Part shown: positions 25,983-35,260 of the stretch, one piece after another
Position numbering within the stretch: the first letter of the stretch is position 1
Layout of the letters: each line of letters starts with the position of its first letter
Assembly (NCBI GenBank): GCA_020636905.1
Contig: JACJWX010000010.1
Location: 48,353 to 112,352, forward strand
Length of the DNA stretch: 64,000 bases
Direction: 5' to 3'
Source of the DNA: Actinomycetota bacterium
GTDB lineage: Bacteria; Actinomycetota; Thermoleophilia; Miltoncostaeales; Miltoncostaeaceae
Notes under the pieces: model-generated
What the model saw: only the letters and a program-made list of their open reading frames with translations
Databases searched by the model: none
Told to the model about the DNA's origin: nothing
Translations under genes and position numbers: made by a program

Positions 25983-26330
25983 TCCCAAACCCTCGACAGA
26001 ACCTTCCACGCGCTGTCCGATCCGACGCGCCGAGCGGTCGTGGAGTCGCTTTCGGATCATGGCGAGTCATCGGTCACCGCGCTGGCGGCGCCGTTCCCCA
26101 TCGGTCTGCCGACGTTCCTCAAACATCTTCGCGTGCTCGAGGACAGCGGGCTGGTGACCACGACCAAGACGGGACGGACGCGGATGTGCCGGCTCCGGCC
26201 GCGCCCGCTGGGCGATGTCGAGACCTGGCTGTCCACCCGCAGGCGATCGGTGGACGCGCAGCTCGACGCGTTCTCCGCATACGTCGAATCCATCCCGAAC
26301 CCTCCGGAGGTCTCCCATGGCAAACCCTGA
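25971..26330 (+). CDS. ArsR/SmtB family transcriptional regulator
   Basis: 119-residue winged-helix repressor: FHALSDPTRRAVVESLSDHGESSVTALAAPFPIGLPTFLKHLRVLEDSGLVTTTKTGRTR covers helices 2-4 and the wing. No metal-binding CxC or His cluster is present, so it belongs to the non-metal ArsR group that typically pairs with SRPBCC/AHSA1 proteins. Start at 25971 follows from the -10 placement; the ATG at 25959 is an alternative adding MVRH. Its 3' end overlaps the SRPBCC gene by 14 bp. Probably autoregulated through the palindrome on its start codon. Confidence 0.88.
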   Translation: MANHSQTLDRTFHALSDPTRRAVVESLSDHGESSVTALAAPFPIGLPTFLKHLRVLEDSGLVTTTKTGRTRMCRLRPRPLGDVETWLSTRRRSVDAQLDAFSAYVESIPNPPEVSHGKP

Positions 26331-26781
26331 ACCGATGGGACACGGGGTCATCGAGGCGGTGCGCGAGATCGAGGCGCCTCGCCGGCTCGTCTACGACGCG
26401 TGGACCACGCTCGAACACCGCCGGCAGTGGTTCGTCGGACCGGGATGGACCGAGATCGAACGGCACCTCGACCTCAGGGTCGGGGGCGTGGAGGTCGCCC
26501 GGGGACGCTTCGAGAGCGGCACCGAGACGTGCTACACGGCACGCTTCCACCTCATCGACGCCGGTGTCCGCCAGGTGTACGCATTCGACATGCACGTCGA
26601 CGAACGGCATTTCTCGGTGTCGCTCGCCGGGGTCGAATTCACCGACATCCCCGGTGGAACCCGCCTGATCTACACCGAGCAGGCCTTTTTCGTGGACGGC
26701 GCCTACGGAGCCGACAACCGGGACGGCGGCACGAACGGGCTCCTCGAGCAGTTCACGCGCCACGTCGCGACGCTCGTCTGA
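26317..26781 (+). CDS. SRPBCC/AHSA1 family protein
   Basis: 154 residues with the START-like helix-grip pattern: IEAVREIEAPRRLVYDAWTTLEHRRQWFVGPGW at the N terminus, a beta sheet with GGTRLIYTEQAFF and a long C-terminal helix (GLLEQFTRHVATL). Such proteins bind hydrophobic small ligands in a central cavity; ligand unknown. GGAGG precedes the ATG by 7 nt. Overlap with the arsR-type gene indicates one operon, a pairing seen again at 48.6 kb in this window. Confidence 0.85.
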   Translation: MANPEPMGHGVIEAVREIEAPRRLVYDAWTTLEHRRQWFVGPGWTEIERHLDLRVGGVEVARGRFESGTETCYTARFHLIDAGVRQVYAFDMHVDERHFSVSLAGVEFTDIPGGTRLIYTEQAFFVDGAYGADNRDGGTNGLLEQFTRHVATLV

Positions 26782-26791
26782 GCACACACGC

Positions 26792-26824
26792 CGGCGGGCG
26801 GGCTCCGGGGAGACCCGCCCGCCG
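26792..26824. terminator. bidirectional hairpin between convergent SRPBCC and ABC permease genes
   Basis: 11-bp perfect stem CGGCGGGCGGG / CCCGCCCGCCG with an 11-nt loop. Confidence 0.5.
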
Positions 26825-26834
26825 TCCTGACGGT

Positions 26835-27665
26835 TCAGTCGTCAATGGTCCTGCTGTACTGCCGCACCGCGAGCGGTGCGCAGACGACGATGATCCCCAC
26901 GATCCAGATGAACGTGTACGCCACGGGATGTCGCACCGGCCAGTCGGCGTTCGGTTCGGGGACGAAGCCGCGCCGGTTGCCGAACAGCTCGCGGAGCGCG
27001 TCGGACATGCTGGTCACGGGATTCCACGCGGCCACGGTCTGCAGGGGCCCCGGCAGTGTGTTGAGCGGAACGAACGTGCTTGCCACGAACGTGATCGGGA
27101 AGATGATCGCGAACGCGAACCCCTGCACGGCCTCGGGGCTCGGCAGCAGGCTGCCCATCAGGACGCCCACCCAGATGATGGCGAAGGTGAACAGGAACAT
27201 CAGCGCGTAGGCGGACACGGCGTCCACGACCCCGTCGCGAATGCGCCACCCGACGATGAGCCCGCAGAGCGACATCAGCGTGATCGGCAGCACCGAGCGG
27301 ACGAGACTCGCCAGAGCGTGACCCGCGAGCACCGACCCGCGCGCCATCGGCAGCGACCGGAAGCGGTCGATGGCGCCGTTGGCACGGTCGTAGGCGAGCG
27401 CGATGGCGACGTTGAAGGCGCCGAACACGATGGTCTGGGCGAAAATGCCGCCCATCAGGAACTCGCGGTAGTTGCTCCCCTGCACCGCGATCGCCCCGCC
27501 GAACACGTAGGCGAACAGCAGCACGAACATGATGGGCTGGATCGTGACGTCGCTGAGCGCCTCGGGCTGGCGGATCATGTGCTTGAGACCGCGGCGAGCC
27601 ACCACCCAGGTGTCCTTGAAGATCCCGCCGCGACGCTGCTCGGCGGGTGGAACCGAAACCGTCAT
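26835..27665 (-). CDS. ABC-2 type exporter permease (DrrB-like)
   Basis: 276-residue membrane subunit with six predicted helices and the ABC-2 signature in the last third (ALRELFGNRRGF after FVPLNTLPGPLQTVAAWNPVTSMSDALREL, the NPxTxxxxxxR motif). Resembles DrrB of daunorubicin resistance. ATG overlaps the ATPase stop (ATGA), so the two genes form a unit that would export a hydrophobic compound or lipid. Substrate not determinable from context. ATG at 27665 chosen; the longer frame runs antisense-like through the ATPase gene. Confidence 0.9.
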   Translation of the reverse strand: MTVSVPPAEQRRGGIFKDTWVVARRGLKHMIRQPEALSDVTIQPIMFVLLFAYVFGGAIAVQGSNYREFLMGGIFAQTIVFGAFNVAIALAYDRANGAIDRFRSLPMARGSVLAGHALASLVRSVLPITLMSLCGLIVGWRIRDGVVDAVSAYALMFLFTFAIIWVGVLMGSLLPSPEAVQGFAFAIIFPITFVASTFVPLNTLPGPLQTVAAWNPVTSMSDALRELFGNRRGFVPEPNADWPVRHPVAYTFIWIVGIIVVCAPLAVRQYSRTIDD

Positions 27666-28633
27666 TCGTCCGCTCCTTCCTCGACTTCTTCGGCGTGGTG
27701 GCCGGTGAGCGTCATGAACACGTCGTCCAGCGTGGGCTGTCGGAGCCCGATGTCCTCGACCTCGATACCGGCCTCTGCGAGCGCCGTCGCGAGTTCGGCG
27801 ATGGCCCGCGGTCCGACGGCGGTCGCCGCTCGTACCTGACGGGCTCCCTCGTCGATCTCGGGTTCCGCGCCGGCGGTGCGTCCGACCAGCTCGCTCACCC
27901 GACCGAGGGTCGCCGGATCGACCACCGTGGCGAACACCTGGTCGCCGCCGACCTGGCGCTTGAGGCTCCGCGAGTCGCCGCGTGCGATGACCCGGCCGTG
28001 ATCGATCACGACGATGTCGTCCGCGAGGCGCTCGGCCTCTTCCAGGTACTGCGTGGTGAGCAGGATCGTGGCGCCCTCGTCCACCAGGATGTCGAGCACG
28101 TCCCACAGCTCGTTGCGAGCGCGCGGATCGAGACCGGTGGTGGGCTCATCGAGGAACAGCACCTCCGGATGGGCCACGAGCGTCGCCGCCAGGTCGAGGC
28201 GACGGCGCATGCCACCCGAGTACGTCTTGATGAGGCGATCGCCGGCATCCACGAGTGAGAACTGCTCGAGCAGTTCCGCCGCACGCTCGGTGGCGACCCG
28301 CCTGCCGATGTGGTGCAGCTCGCCGATCATGATGAGGTTCTCGCGCCCGGTGAGGAGTCCGTCAACCGTGGCGTCCTGGGACGCCAGTCCGATCCGCGAG
28401 CGCACCTCGGCGGCGCGCGTCGCCACGTCGAGCCCGGCGACCGTCGCCGTGCCCTCGTCGGCCTCGGTGAGCGTGGTCAGGATGCGGACCGCGGTGCTCT
28501 TGCCCGCACCGTTCGGCCCGAGAAGACTGCAGACCGTGCCCCGGGGCACGTCGAAGCTGACGCCGCTCAGCGCGACCGTTTCGCCGTACCGTTTGACCAG
28601 CCCGCTCGCGTCGATCGCCGCGTTCGATGCCAC
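27662..28633 (-). CDS. ABC exporter ATP-binding protein (DrrA-like)
   Basis: 323 residues: Walker A GPNGAGKST, signature YSGGMRRRLDLA, Walker B VLFLDEPTTGLD, then a C-terminal domain of about 100 residues ending TLDDVFMTLTGH, the DrrA C-terminal motif. Energises the DrrB-like permease downstream. GTG at 28633 is preceded by GGAGG, which fits the family start; an upstream GTG/ATG extension (28678) is unlikely. Sits 103 bp after the nucleoside permease gene on the same strand, so read-through from that operon is possible. Confidence 0.92.
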   Translation of the reverse strand: MASNAAIDASGLVKRYGETVALSGVSFDVPRGTVCSLLGPNGAGKSTAVRILTTLTEADEGTATVAGLDVATRAAEVRSRIGLASQDATVDGLLTGRENLIMIGELHHIGRRVATERAAELLEQFSLVDAGDRLIKTYSGGMRRRLDLAATLVAHPEVLFLDEPTTGLDPRARNELWDVLDILVDEGATILLTTQYLEEAERLADDIVVIDHGRVIARGDSRSLKRQVGGDQVFATVVDPATLGRVSELVGRTAGAEPEIDEGARQVRAATAVGPRAIAELATALAEAGIEVEDIGLRQPTLDDVFMTLTGHHAEEVEEGADE

Positions 28634-28736
28634 GCCGTCACCTCCAACCCTCTCGCAGGGCGAGGGAGCATCCCACACGGCTCGGATGGATGCCCCGCGC
28701 CGACCCTGGATGGGTCAGCGGGCACCACAGCCGGCG

Positions 28737-31241
28737 TCAGGTGCGCTCGTAGGGAATACCGACCGCCGCCGGCGGACGGGGCCGTCCCACCAGCCCGGCA
28801 ACCGCGATCAGGGTGATGACGTAGGGCAGTGCCTCGAAGAGGATGGCGGCCGATTCGGAGTAGACGGGAAGCCGCTGGCCGACGGCCTGTCCCAGACCGA
28901 TCAGGAGGGCGGCCAGGAACACCCCGCGGGGCTTCCAGTTGCCCACGATGAGCGCGGCCAGCGCGATGAAACCGGCGCCGTTGGTCATGTTCTCGCCGAA
29001 GCTGTCCACGAAACCGATCGAGAGGAAGGCGCCGCCCAGTGCGGCGAGCATCCCCGAGATGATGACCCCGGTGTAGCGGATGCGGTACACCGACAGCCCG
29101 ACCGTCTCGGCCGCCCGAGGGTGCTCGCCGACGGCGCGCAGGCGAAGACCGAAGGGCGTTCGGAACATCACGTAGTACGCCACGATCACGAGCAGGAACG
29201 CCACCCAGATCAGCAGGTTGAGGTCGCCGAACGCCCCGCCGAAGAACGGGACGTCGCGCAGGAAGCCCAGGCTGACGTCGGGGATGGCGGGGATGCCGCC
29301 GGGCGTCCCCTCCGAGCCGTAGATGTCGATGAACAGATACCCGGTGAGCCCGAGGGCCAGGAAGTTGATGGCCGTACCGCTGACGATCTGGTCGGCGCGC
29401 AGATGGATCGAGATGACGGCGTGGATGGACGCGATCAGCGCACCGGCGATGATCGCCGACAGTACCCCGAGCACCCAGGAACCGGTCTTCTCGGCGCCGA
29501 GGATCCCGAAGAACGCCCCGCTGAGCATCATGCCCTCGAGGCCGATGTTCACCACACCGCTCCGCTCCGAGAACATGCCGCCGATCCCGGCGAAGATCAG
29601 CGGCGTGGCGAACCGCAGCATCGACGCGATGAGCGCCGACCAGGTGACGACGGACTCCAGATTGCCCACACTGGATTGGGTGGCGGCGACTCCCGCAGCC
29701 CCGAAGACGATCGCGAGCCCCACGGCGGTGAGCCCCAGACGCAGCTCCCCGCGGGTCGCGGCGACACCTCCCACGGCGGCGGCGATGACGGCGACCGCGA
29801 TGGGAACCAGGACACTTCTCGCGGTGAACGGCGGGATCGCCACGAGCAGCGACGCCACGGCGACGATCACGCCGATGATCGCAATACCGTGCGCACCACG
29901 CGGAACCATGCCCAACAGGGTGCGTTGGATCCGCTCGGCGAACGGAAGCCGCTCGACGGCCGGAACGTCGATCTCCGCCACCTGATGCGAACGATCGACG
30001 TTCGCCGCGGGCTCGACCGCCGCGGTGGAGGTGCGGCTCGGAAGCCGGAATTTCGGGATGCCGCGGTGCTTCCAGAGCCACAGGATGAGCAGGTCGGCGC
30101 CGATGAAGAGCAGCACCATGGCCTGGATCATCAGGGTGAGGTTCCCGGCGAGCTGCGGCTGGAAGACGGTCGGGTCGAGGCTCCGGCTCGAGGTGCCGTA
30201 CAGGAGGGCGCCGAACAGGAAGGCCGAGAACATCACGCCGATGGCGGTGTTGCGGCCGAGCAGTGCGACGGCGATGCCGATGAAACCGACGGTCGAGGTG
30301 CGGATGTCGAGCTCGCCCAGCCGGTACTGCCAGCCAAGGATGTCCATCGCGCCGCCCAGGCCCGCAAAGGCGCCCGAGACGGCCATCGCCATGAAGTAGC
30401 TGTACCCCACGTTGATGCCGCCGTAGCGCGCCGCGTCCGGGTTCTTCCCGACGGCTCGGACCTTGAAGCCCAGGGTGGTCCGGGACAGGGTCAGCCAGTA
30501 GACCACCAGCATGCCGAGCGCCACCAAGAGGCCGATGTGCAGCCCCTGGAGCACGGGGTCGCCCCAGATGATGGGGAGTTTGGCCCCCTCGGCGATGTCG
30601 TTCGAGATCGGCACCGACTCGTTGAAGTCGTTCTGCAGCGGCCCGCCGAGCCCGAACAGGTAGCTGCAGACGTAGATGGCGATCCAGTTGAGCATGATCG
30701 TCGAGATCACCTCGTGGACGCCGCGCGTGGCCTTGAGCAGGCCGGCGATCCCGGCCCAGACCGCCCCGGCGAGCATGGCCATCACGATCGCCACGATGAT
30801 GTGGGTCGGCCCGGCCAGTCCCGACCACGATGACCCAACCCACACCGACACCGATGCGCCGATGATCCACTGCCCCTGGCCCCCGATGTTGAACAGGCCG
30901 CAACGGAACGCGAACGCCACGGCGAGGCCGGTGAGGATGAGTGTGGTGGTGTACAGCAGGGTCTGCTGAAGATTGAATGCGGCGTCCACGCGATCACCGC
31001 CGCCCACCCACGGGAAGAACCAGTTCAGGCCGGTGCCGTTGAAGATCCCCTTGTAGACCAGAAGCGGGTTGTGGCCGGTGGCCAGCACCACCAGTCCGCC
31101 GACCAGGAACGCCAGGATCGTCGTGATGAGCGAGGTTGCGAATCCACCCCCGCTCGCCACCAGCATGGCGCGCAGTCCACCCTGTTCGCGGGTCTCCTCG
31201 GGCCTGGGGGGCGTTGCGCCGGGGTCGGGATGCGGGGTCAC
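28737..31241 (-). CDS. fused nucleoside ABC transporter permease (NupP- plus NupQ-like)
   Basis: 834 residues. The N-terminal half (about 25-400) is a BPD_transp_2 permease like NupP/YufP (AFRCGLFNIGGQGQWIIGA; KATRGVHEVISTIMLNWIA), then a linker with PRRP-poor, acidic-basic sequence (about 405-455), extra hydrophobic helices (460-545), and a second BPD_transp_2 permease like NupQ/YufQ (MFSERSGVVNIGLEGMMLSGAFFG; RADQIVSGTAINFLALG). These are normally two proteins forming a heterodimer in guanosine/nucleoside importers. Here one chain should supply both. GTG start overlaps the ATPase stop (GTGA). No frameshift is required, so the fusion looks genuine. Confidence 0.92.
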   Translation of the reverse strand: MTPHPDPGATPPRPEETREQGGLRAMLVASGGGFATSLITTILAFLVGGLVVLATGHNPLLVYKGIFNGTGLNWFFPWVGGGDRVDAAFNLQQTLLYTTTLILTGLAVAFAFRCGLFNIGGQGQWIIGASVSVWVGSSWSGLAGPTHIIVAIVMAMLAGAVWAGIAGLLKATRGVHEVISTIMLNWIAIYVCSYLFGLGGPLQNDFNESVPISNDIAEGAKLPIIWGDPVLQGLHIGLLVALGMLVVYWLTLSRTTLGFKVRAVGKNPDAARYGGINVGYSYFMAMAVSGAFAGLGGAMDILGWQYRLGELDIRTSTVGFIGIAVALLGRNTAIGVMFSAFLFGALLYGTSSRSLDPTVFQPQLAGNLTLMIQAMVLLFIGADLLILWLWKHRGIPKFRLPSRTSTAAVEPAANVDRSHQVAEIDVPAVERLPFAERIQRTLLGMVPRGAHGIAIIGVIVAVASLLVAIPPFTARSVLVPIAVAVIAAAVGGVAATRGELRLGLTAVGLAIVFGAAGVAATQSSVGNLESVVTWSALIASMLRFATPLIFAGIGGMFSERSGVVNIGLEGMMLSGAFFGILGAEKTGSWVLGVLSAIIAGALIASIHAVISIHLRADQIVSGTAINFLALGLTGYLFIDIYGSEGTPGGIPAIPDVSLGFLRDVPFFGGAFGDLNLLIWVAFLLVIVAYYVMFRTPFGLRLRAVGEHPRAAETVGLSVYRIRYTGVIISGMLAALGGAFLSIGFVDSFGENMTNGAGFIALAALIVGNWKPRGVFLAALLIGLGQAVGQRLPVYSESAAILFEALPYVITLIAVAGLVGRPRPPAAVGIPYERT

Positions 31242-32797
31242 GCCACCCCTCCCCCGAGCATCTCGAGACCGAGCGCCTCTTTGGTGATGTCCGGCGTGTG
31301 CTCGCCCACGATCCGCCCCTCGAAGATGACCAGAATCCGGTCTGCCAGGCTCAGGACCTCGTCCAGTTCCAGCGACACCAGCAGGATGGCGCGGTGTTCA
31401 TCGCGCTCCTCAATGAGCCGCTGATGGACGTATTCGATGGCACCGACGTCGAGGCCGCGCGTGGGCTGCGAGGCCACCAGCACGTCGGGGTCGCGGCTGA
31501 TTTCGCGAGCGATGATCACCTTCTGCTGGTTGCCGCCCGAGAGCGACGAGGCCTTGGTGAGCGGGCCCCCGCCGCGCACGTCGAACTCCTTGATCAGGGG
31601 TCCGGCGGCGTTCGTGAGCACGCTCGGGGAGAGCCACCCGAACCGTGAGACCGGAGGCGCGTCGAAATCGTGGACGCCGAAGTTCTCGGCCAGGGAGAAG
31701 TCGAGGATGAGGCCGCGCTTGTGGCGATCGGTCGGGATGTGACCGACCCCCGCGCGAAGCGCCCCCTTGGGGGTGCCCCCGGCGATCTCACGGCCCTTCA
31801 CGCGGATGCTCCCTGAGGTGGGCTTGCGAAGCCCGGTGATCGCGTCGATCAGTTCGGCCTGTCCATTGCCGTCGACGCCGGCGATGGCGACGATCTCGCC
31901 CGCCCGAACCGTGAAGCTGACCCCTTCGACGACCACGAGGTCGCGGTCGTCCTGAACCACCAGATCGGTGACCTCGAGCATGGGGTCGCCGGGCGTGATC
32001 GGCGCCTTCTCGGCGACGAGGCCCACCTCGCGTCCCACCATGAACTCGGCGAGGCTCTGTTCGGTGTTGCCCTCGGCGGGCTCGGTGGCGATGTATTTGC
32101 CGCGTCGCAGGACCGTGACCCGGTCGGCGATGTCGAGCACCTCGTTGAGCTTGTGGGTGATGAAGATGACCGAGGTGCCCTGGGCCGTGAGACGCCGCAG
32201 GATCTCGACCAGTTCCTGGGCCTCGTGGGGGGTCAGGACGGCGGTGGGCTCGTCGAGGATGAGGATGTCCGCCCCGCGGTAGAGCGCCTTCAGGATCTCG
32301 ACGCGCTGCTGCATGCCGACGGTGATGTCCTCGACGCGGGCGTCGGGGTCGACGGCGAGGCCGAAGCGCTCAGAGATGGCCCGCACGCGAGCGCTTGCGG
32401 TGGCCCGGTCGTACAGCATGCCGGCCGTGGGCTCGACCGACAGGACGATGTTCTCGGCCACGGTCATGACCGGGATGAGCATGAAGTGCTGGTGCACCAT
32501 GCCGATCCCGAGGGCGATGGCGTCGTTGGGGCTGTGGATGTCGACCAGCTGCCCGCGGACGCGGATCTCGCCCTCATCGGGCTGGGTGAGCCCGTAGAGG
32601 ACGTTCATGAGCGTCGACTTTCCGGCGCCGTTCTCACCCAGGAGGGCGTGAACCTCGCCGCGACGCAGATCGAATCGGACGTTGTCGGATGCGACGACGC
32701 CCGGGTACCGCTTGGTGATCCCCGTCAGCTCGAGCACCAGCTCCCCCGGAGTCTCCTCCGGGGAAGCCGAGTGCTCGTGAGACGGGGATCCGCTCAT
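31238..32797 (-). CDS. nucleoside ABC transporter ATP-binding protein (two nucleotide-binding domains)
   Basis: 519 residues in the RbsA/NupO layout. First domain: GENGAGKSTLMNVLYG Walker A, VGMQQRVEILKALYRGADILILDEPTAVL signature and Walker B. Second domain: degenerate Walker A AGVDGNGQAELIDAI (lacking the GKS) and SGGNQQKVIIAREISRDPDVLVASQPTRGLD. That asymmetry is usual in this family. Cytoplasmic motor for the fused permease. Lies 21 bp downstream of the binding lipoprotein gene. Confidence 0.94.
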   Translation of the reverse strand: MSGSPSHEHSASPEETPGELVLELTGITKRYPGVVASDNVRFDLRRGEVHALLGENGAGKSTLMNVLYGLTQPDEGEIRVRGQLVDIHSPNDAIALGIGMVHQHFMLIPVMTVAENIVLSVEPTAGMLYDRATASARVRAISERFGLAVDPDARVEDITVGMQQRVEILKALYRGADILILDEPTAVLTPHEAQELVEILRRLTAQGTSVIFITHKLNEVLDIADRVTVLRRGKYIATEPAEGNTEQSLAEFMVGREVGLVAEKAPITPGDPMLEVTDLVVQDDRDLVVVEGVSFTVRAGEIVAIAGVDGNGQAELIDAITGLRKPTSGSIRVKGREIAGGTPKGALRAGVGHIPTDRHKRGLILDFSLAENFGVHDFDAPPVSRFGWLSPSVLTNAAGPLIKEFDVRGGGPLTKASSLSGGNQQKVIIAREISRDPDVLVASQPTRGLDVGAIEYVHQRLIEERDEHRAILLVSLELDEVLSLADRILVIFEGRIVGEHTPDITKEALGLEMLGGGVA

Positions 32798-32818
32798 CAG
32801 CGATTCCGGTGGACGACC

Positions 32819-33862
32819 CTAGAGTGCGTCCGGGACCTTGATCTCGCCGTCGATGATCTGCTGCTTCAGACCGTCGACCTCGTCGACCAGCTCCTGCGGG
32901 ACCTGATCGCTGACGGTGCCGAGCGCGACGCCGTCGTTGGCAAGGTTGAAGGTCGCGTCTTCGCCACCCTTGAAGGTGCCGTCCATGGCGGACTTGATCG
33001 TGTCGAACACCGACGTGTCGACCCGCTTGACCGCGCTGGTGAGGATGTGCGCACCGAGATCGGACTGATCGCGGTCCACACCGACGCCCCAGACGCCCTT
33101 GTCGGCAGCGGCCGACAGCGCGCCGAGGCCACAGCCGCCGGCAACCTGGAAGACCACGCGCGAGCCCTTGGCGATCTGGTCGAGGGCCTTCTCCTTGCAC
33201 TTCGCCTGAGCGACGAAGTCCTGTGAGTAGTCGATCAGCACCTTGGTCTGCGGATTGGCGGCCTTCGCGCCCGCCTTGTATCCGGCCAGGAAGATGTCGA
33301 CGGTCGGGATCTTCAGACCACCGACGGCCGAGATCACCGGGGCGCCGTTGCCATCGGCCTCGGCCATCTTGGCGGCCATGTAGCCGATCAGGTAGCTGTT
33401 CTCGTTCGTGGCGAAGACCAGGCCGCGCACGTTGGCGGGCTTGCTCTTGAGCGCGACGTTCGGGAAGTCGACGATCGCGAAGTTCTGGTCGGGGAACTTC
33501 TTGGCGACCGCGTCGATGGCATCGGCCATCAGGAAGCCGACGCCGATGCTGACGCCGTACTTCTGGCGGGCGAGGGTCGTGAGGTTGGCGATGTAGTCAC
33601 CGGCGGCCACCGACTCGATCGGCCGGCCCGTCACACCGAGTTCGCTCTCGGCGCGCTGGAGGCCCTCGAGGGCCGACTGGTTGAACGAACGGTCGTTGAA
33701 CTTGCCGACGTCACTCACCAGACCGGCGGTGAAGTCAGTCTTCGGCGCGGTGGTGGTGTCCGAGCTGCTCCCGCTGCTGTCGTCGCCACAGCCGGCGGCG
33801 ATGCCCAGCGTGGTGACCATGGCCAGTACTCCCGCCAGAGCTTTCCAGCGACGTGTCTTCAC
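32819..33862 (-). CDS. BMP family nucleoside-binding lipoprotein
   Basis: 347 residues, GTG start with AAGGAG 8 nt upstream, signal peptide with lipobox GIAAGC (Cys25). The mature part is a PnrA/BmpA-type periplasmic-binding fold: GLVSDVGKFNDRSFNQSALEGLQRAESELG, then GVGFLMADAIDAVAKKFPDQNFAIVD and GLVFATNENSYLIGYMAA. Known members bind purine and pyrimidine nucleosides. It delivers substrate to the ABC importer encoded next. The surrounding cdd and deoA genes fit nucleoside uptake. Confidence 0.93.
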   Translation of the reverse strand: MKTRRWKALAGVLAMVTTLGIAAGCGDDSSGSSSDTTTAPKTDFTAGLVSDVGKFNDRSFNQSALEGLQRAESELGVTGRPIESVAAGDYIANLTTLARQKYGVSIGVGFLMADAIDAVAKKFPDQNFAIVDFPNVALKSKPANVRGLVFATNENSYLIGYMAAKMAEADGNGAPVISAVGGLKIPTVDIFLAGYKAGAKAANPQTKVLIDYSQDFVAQAKCKEKALDQIAKGSRVVFQVAGGCGLGALSAAADKGVWGVGVDRDQSDLGAHILTSAVKRVDTSVFDTIKSAMDGTFKGGEDATFNLANDGVALGTVSDQVPQELVDEVDGLKQQIIDGEIKVPDAL

Positions 33863-33973
33863 GGATGACTCCTTCGTCCCGACCCGGCCTGGGCCCAGTG
33901 CCGACCGAGGTGCGGGAAATCTACCGGCTGGGTCAGATGCGCGTCACGTGGAGCCCCACTGACACGTCCGCGG

Positions 33974-35251
33974 TCAGCTCGCGCGGATCCGTTCCAGCAC
34001 GCGGCTCCGGGCACTGACAGGCGCCGCGCCGACCCGCACGGCGCCGTCGATGGCCTCGATCCCCGCGGCAAGCTGTTCCTCGGTGTCGGAATGGAGTTCG
34101 GCCAGAACCTGGCCGCGTGTCACAGGGTCCCCGACCTGGACCCGGAGCACGACCCCCGCGGCGGCCGAGACCGGATCCTCCTTGCGCGCCCGGCCGGCCC
34201 CCAGTTTCCACGCCGCGACGCCCACGCCCATCGCGTGGACGTCCTGGACCTCGCCATCGTCGTCGGCGACGATCTCCGAGACGTGGCGGGCGATCGGCAG
34301 CGGCGCGTCCGGGTCGCCTCCCTGGGCGATCACCATCCGGCGCCAGCGGTCCATGGCGCGGCCGTCCTGGAGCGCCGCCGACGGATCGGCGTCGACCCCG
34401 GCCAGCTCCAGCATCTCTTCGGCCAGCGCCAGCGTGACCTCGACGACGTCCGCCGGGCCTCCGCCCTGGAGGACTTCGAGGGTTTCCTGGATCTCGACCG
34501 CGTTGCCGGCCGTCAGTCCGAGCGGGGTGTCCATGTCGGTGAGCACCGCGACGGTGGCGACACCGTGGCCGCGTCCCAGCCCGACCATGGTGCGTGCAAG
34601 CTCGCGGGCGCGGTCGATGTCGGTCATGAAGGCGCCCCGTCCCACCTTCACGTCGAGCACCAGGCCCGACGTGCCCTCCGCGATCTTCTTGGACATGATC
34701 GAGCTGGCGATGAGGGGGATCGACTCGACCGTGCCGGTGACGTCGCGAAGGGCGTAGAGCCGCCGGTCGGCCGGCGCCAGGTCCGCGCTGGCCGCGGCGA
34801 TCACGGTGCCGACGTCGCTGAGCTGACGGACGAAGGCGTCCTGATCCAGGTCGGTGCGGATCCCGGGGATCGATTCGAGCTTGTCGAGCGTACCGCCCGT
34901 GTGCCCCAGGCCCCGGCCCGAGAGCTGCGGAACGGCGACCCCACAGGCGGCCACCAGCGGGCACAGGGGCAGCGAGATCTTGTCGCCGACGCCGCCGGTG
35001 GAGTGCTTGTCGACCGTCGGCATCGGCACCGAACTGAGGTCGAGGCGGATGCCGGACGCGATCATGGCGTCGGTCCAGACGCCGAGCTCCTGAGCGTTCA
35101 GCCCATGGAGGAAGATCGCCATGAGCAGCGCCGAGGCCTGCTCGTGGGCGACCTCGTCGCGCGTGTACGCGTCGATGAACCAGCGGATCTGCTCGTCGCT
35201 GAGGACGCCACCGTCGCGCTTGGCGCGAATCACCTCGACCGCGGTCGGCAT
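33974..35251 (-). CDS. deoA: thymidine/pyrimidine-nucleoside phosphorylase
   Basis: 425 residues. Cleaves thymidine, deoxyuridine or uridine with phosphate to base and (deoxy)ribose-1-phosphate. Motifs: DKHSTGGVGDKISLPLCPLVAACG (phosphate and substrate loop), SGRGLGHTGGTLDKLESIPG (family signature), KKIAEGTSGLVLDVKVGRGAFM and the C-terminal alpha/beta domain with VAAWKLGAGRARKEDPVS. Length is typical. Whether it acts on uridine too (Pdp) cannot be decided. It is 9 bp downstream of cdd and 111 bp upstream of the importer genes. Confidence 0.95.
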   Translation of the reverse strand: MPTAVEVIRAKRDGGVLSDEQIRWFIDAYTRDEVAHEQASALLMAIFLHGLNAQELGVWTDAMIASGIRLDLSSVPMPTVDKHSTGGVGDKISLPLCPLVAACGVAVPQLSGRGLGHTGGTLDKLESIPGIRTDLDQDAFVRQLSDVGTVIAAASADLAPADRRLYALRDVTGTVESIPLIASSIMSKKIAEGTSGLVLDVKVGRGAFMTDIDRARELARTMVGLGRGHGVATVAVLTDMDTPLGLTAGNAVEIQETLEVLQGGGPADVVEVTLALAEEMLELAGVDADPSAALQDGRAMDRWRRMVIAQGGDPDAPLPIARHVSEIVADDDGEVQDVHAMGVGVAAWKLGAGRARKEDPVSAAAGVVLRVQVGDPVTRGQVLAELHSDTEEQLAAGIEAIDGAVRVGAAPVSARSRVLERIRAS

Positions 35252-35260
35252 GGCCTCAGC

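Noticed and set aside
24554..26668. 704-codon plus-strand frame over the secreted protein and ArsR region
   Set aside because: Runs antisense to a gene with a signal peptide and through the ArsR operator; composition typical of a shadow frame.
28014..30833. 939-codon plus-strand open frame antisense to the exporter ATPase and fused permease
   Set aside because: Product is His/Asp/Gly/Arg-rich without any domain; the opposite strand has clear ABC transporter motifs.
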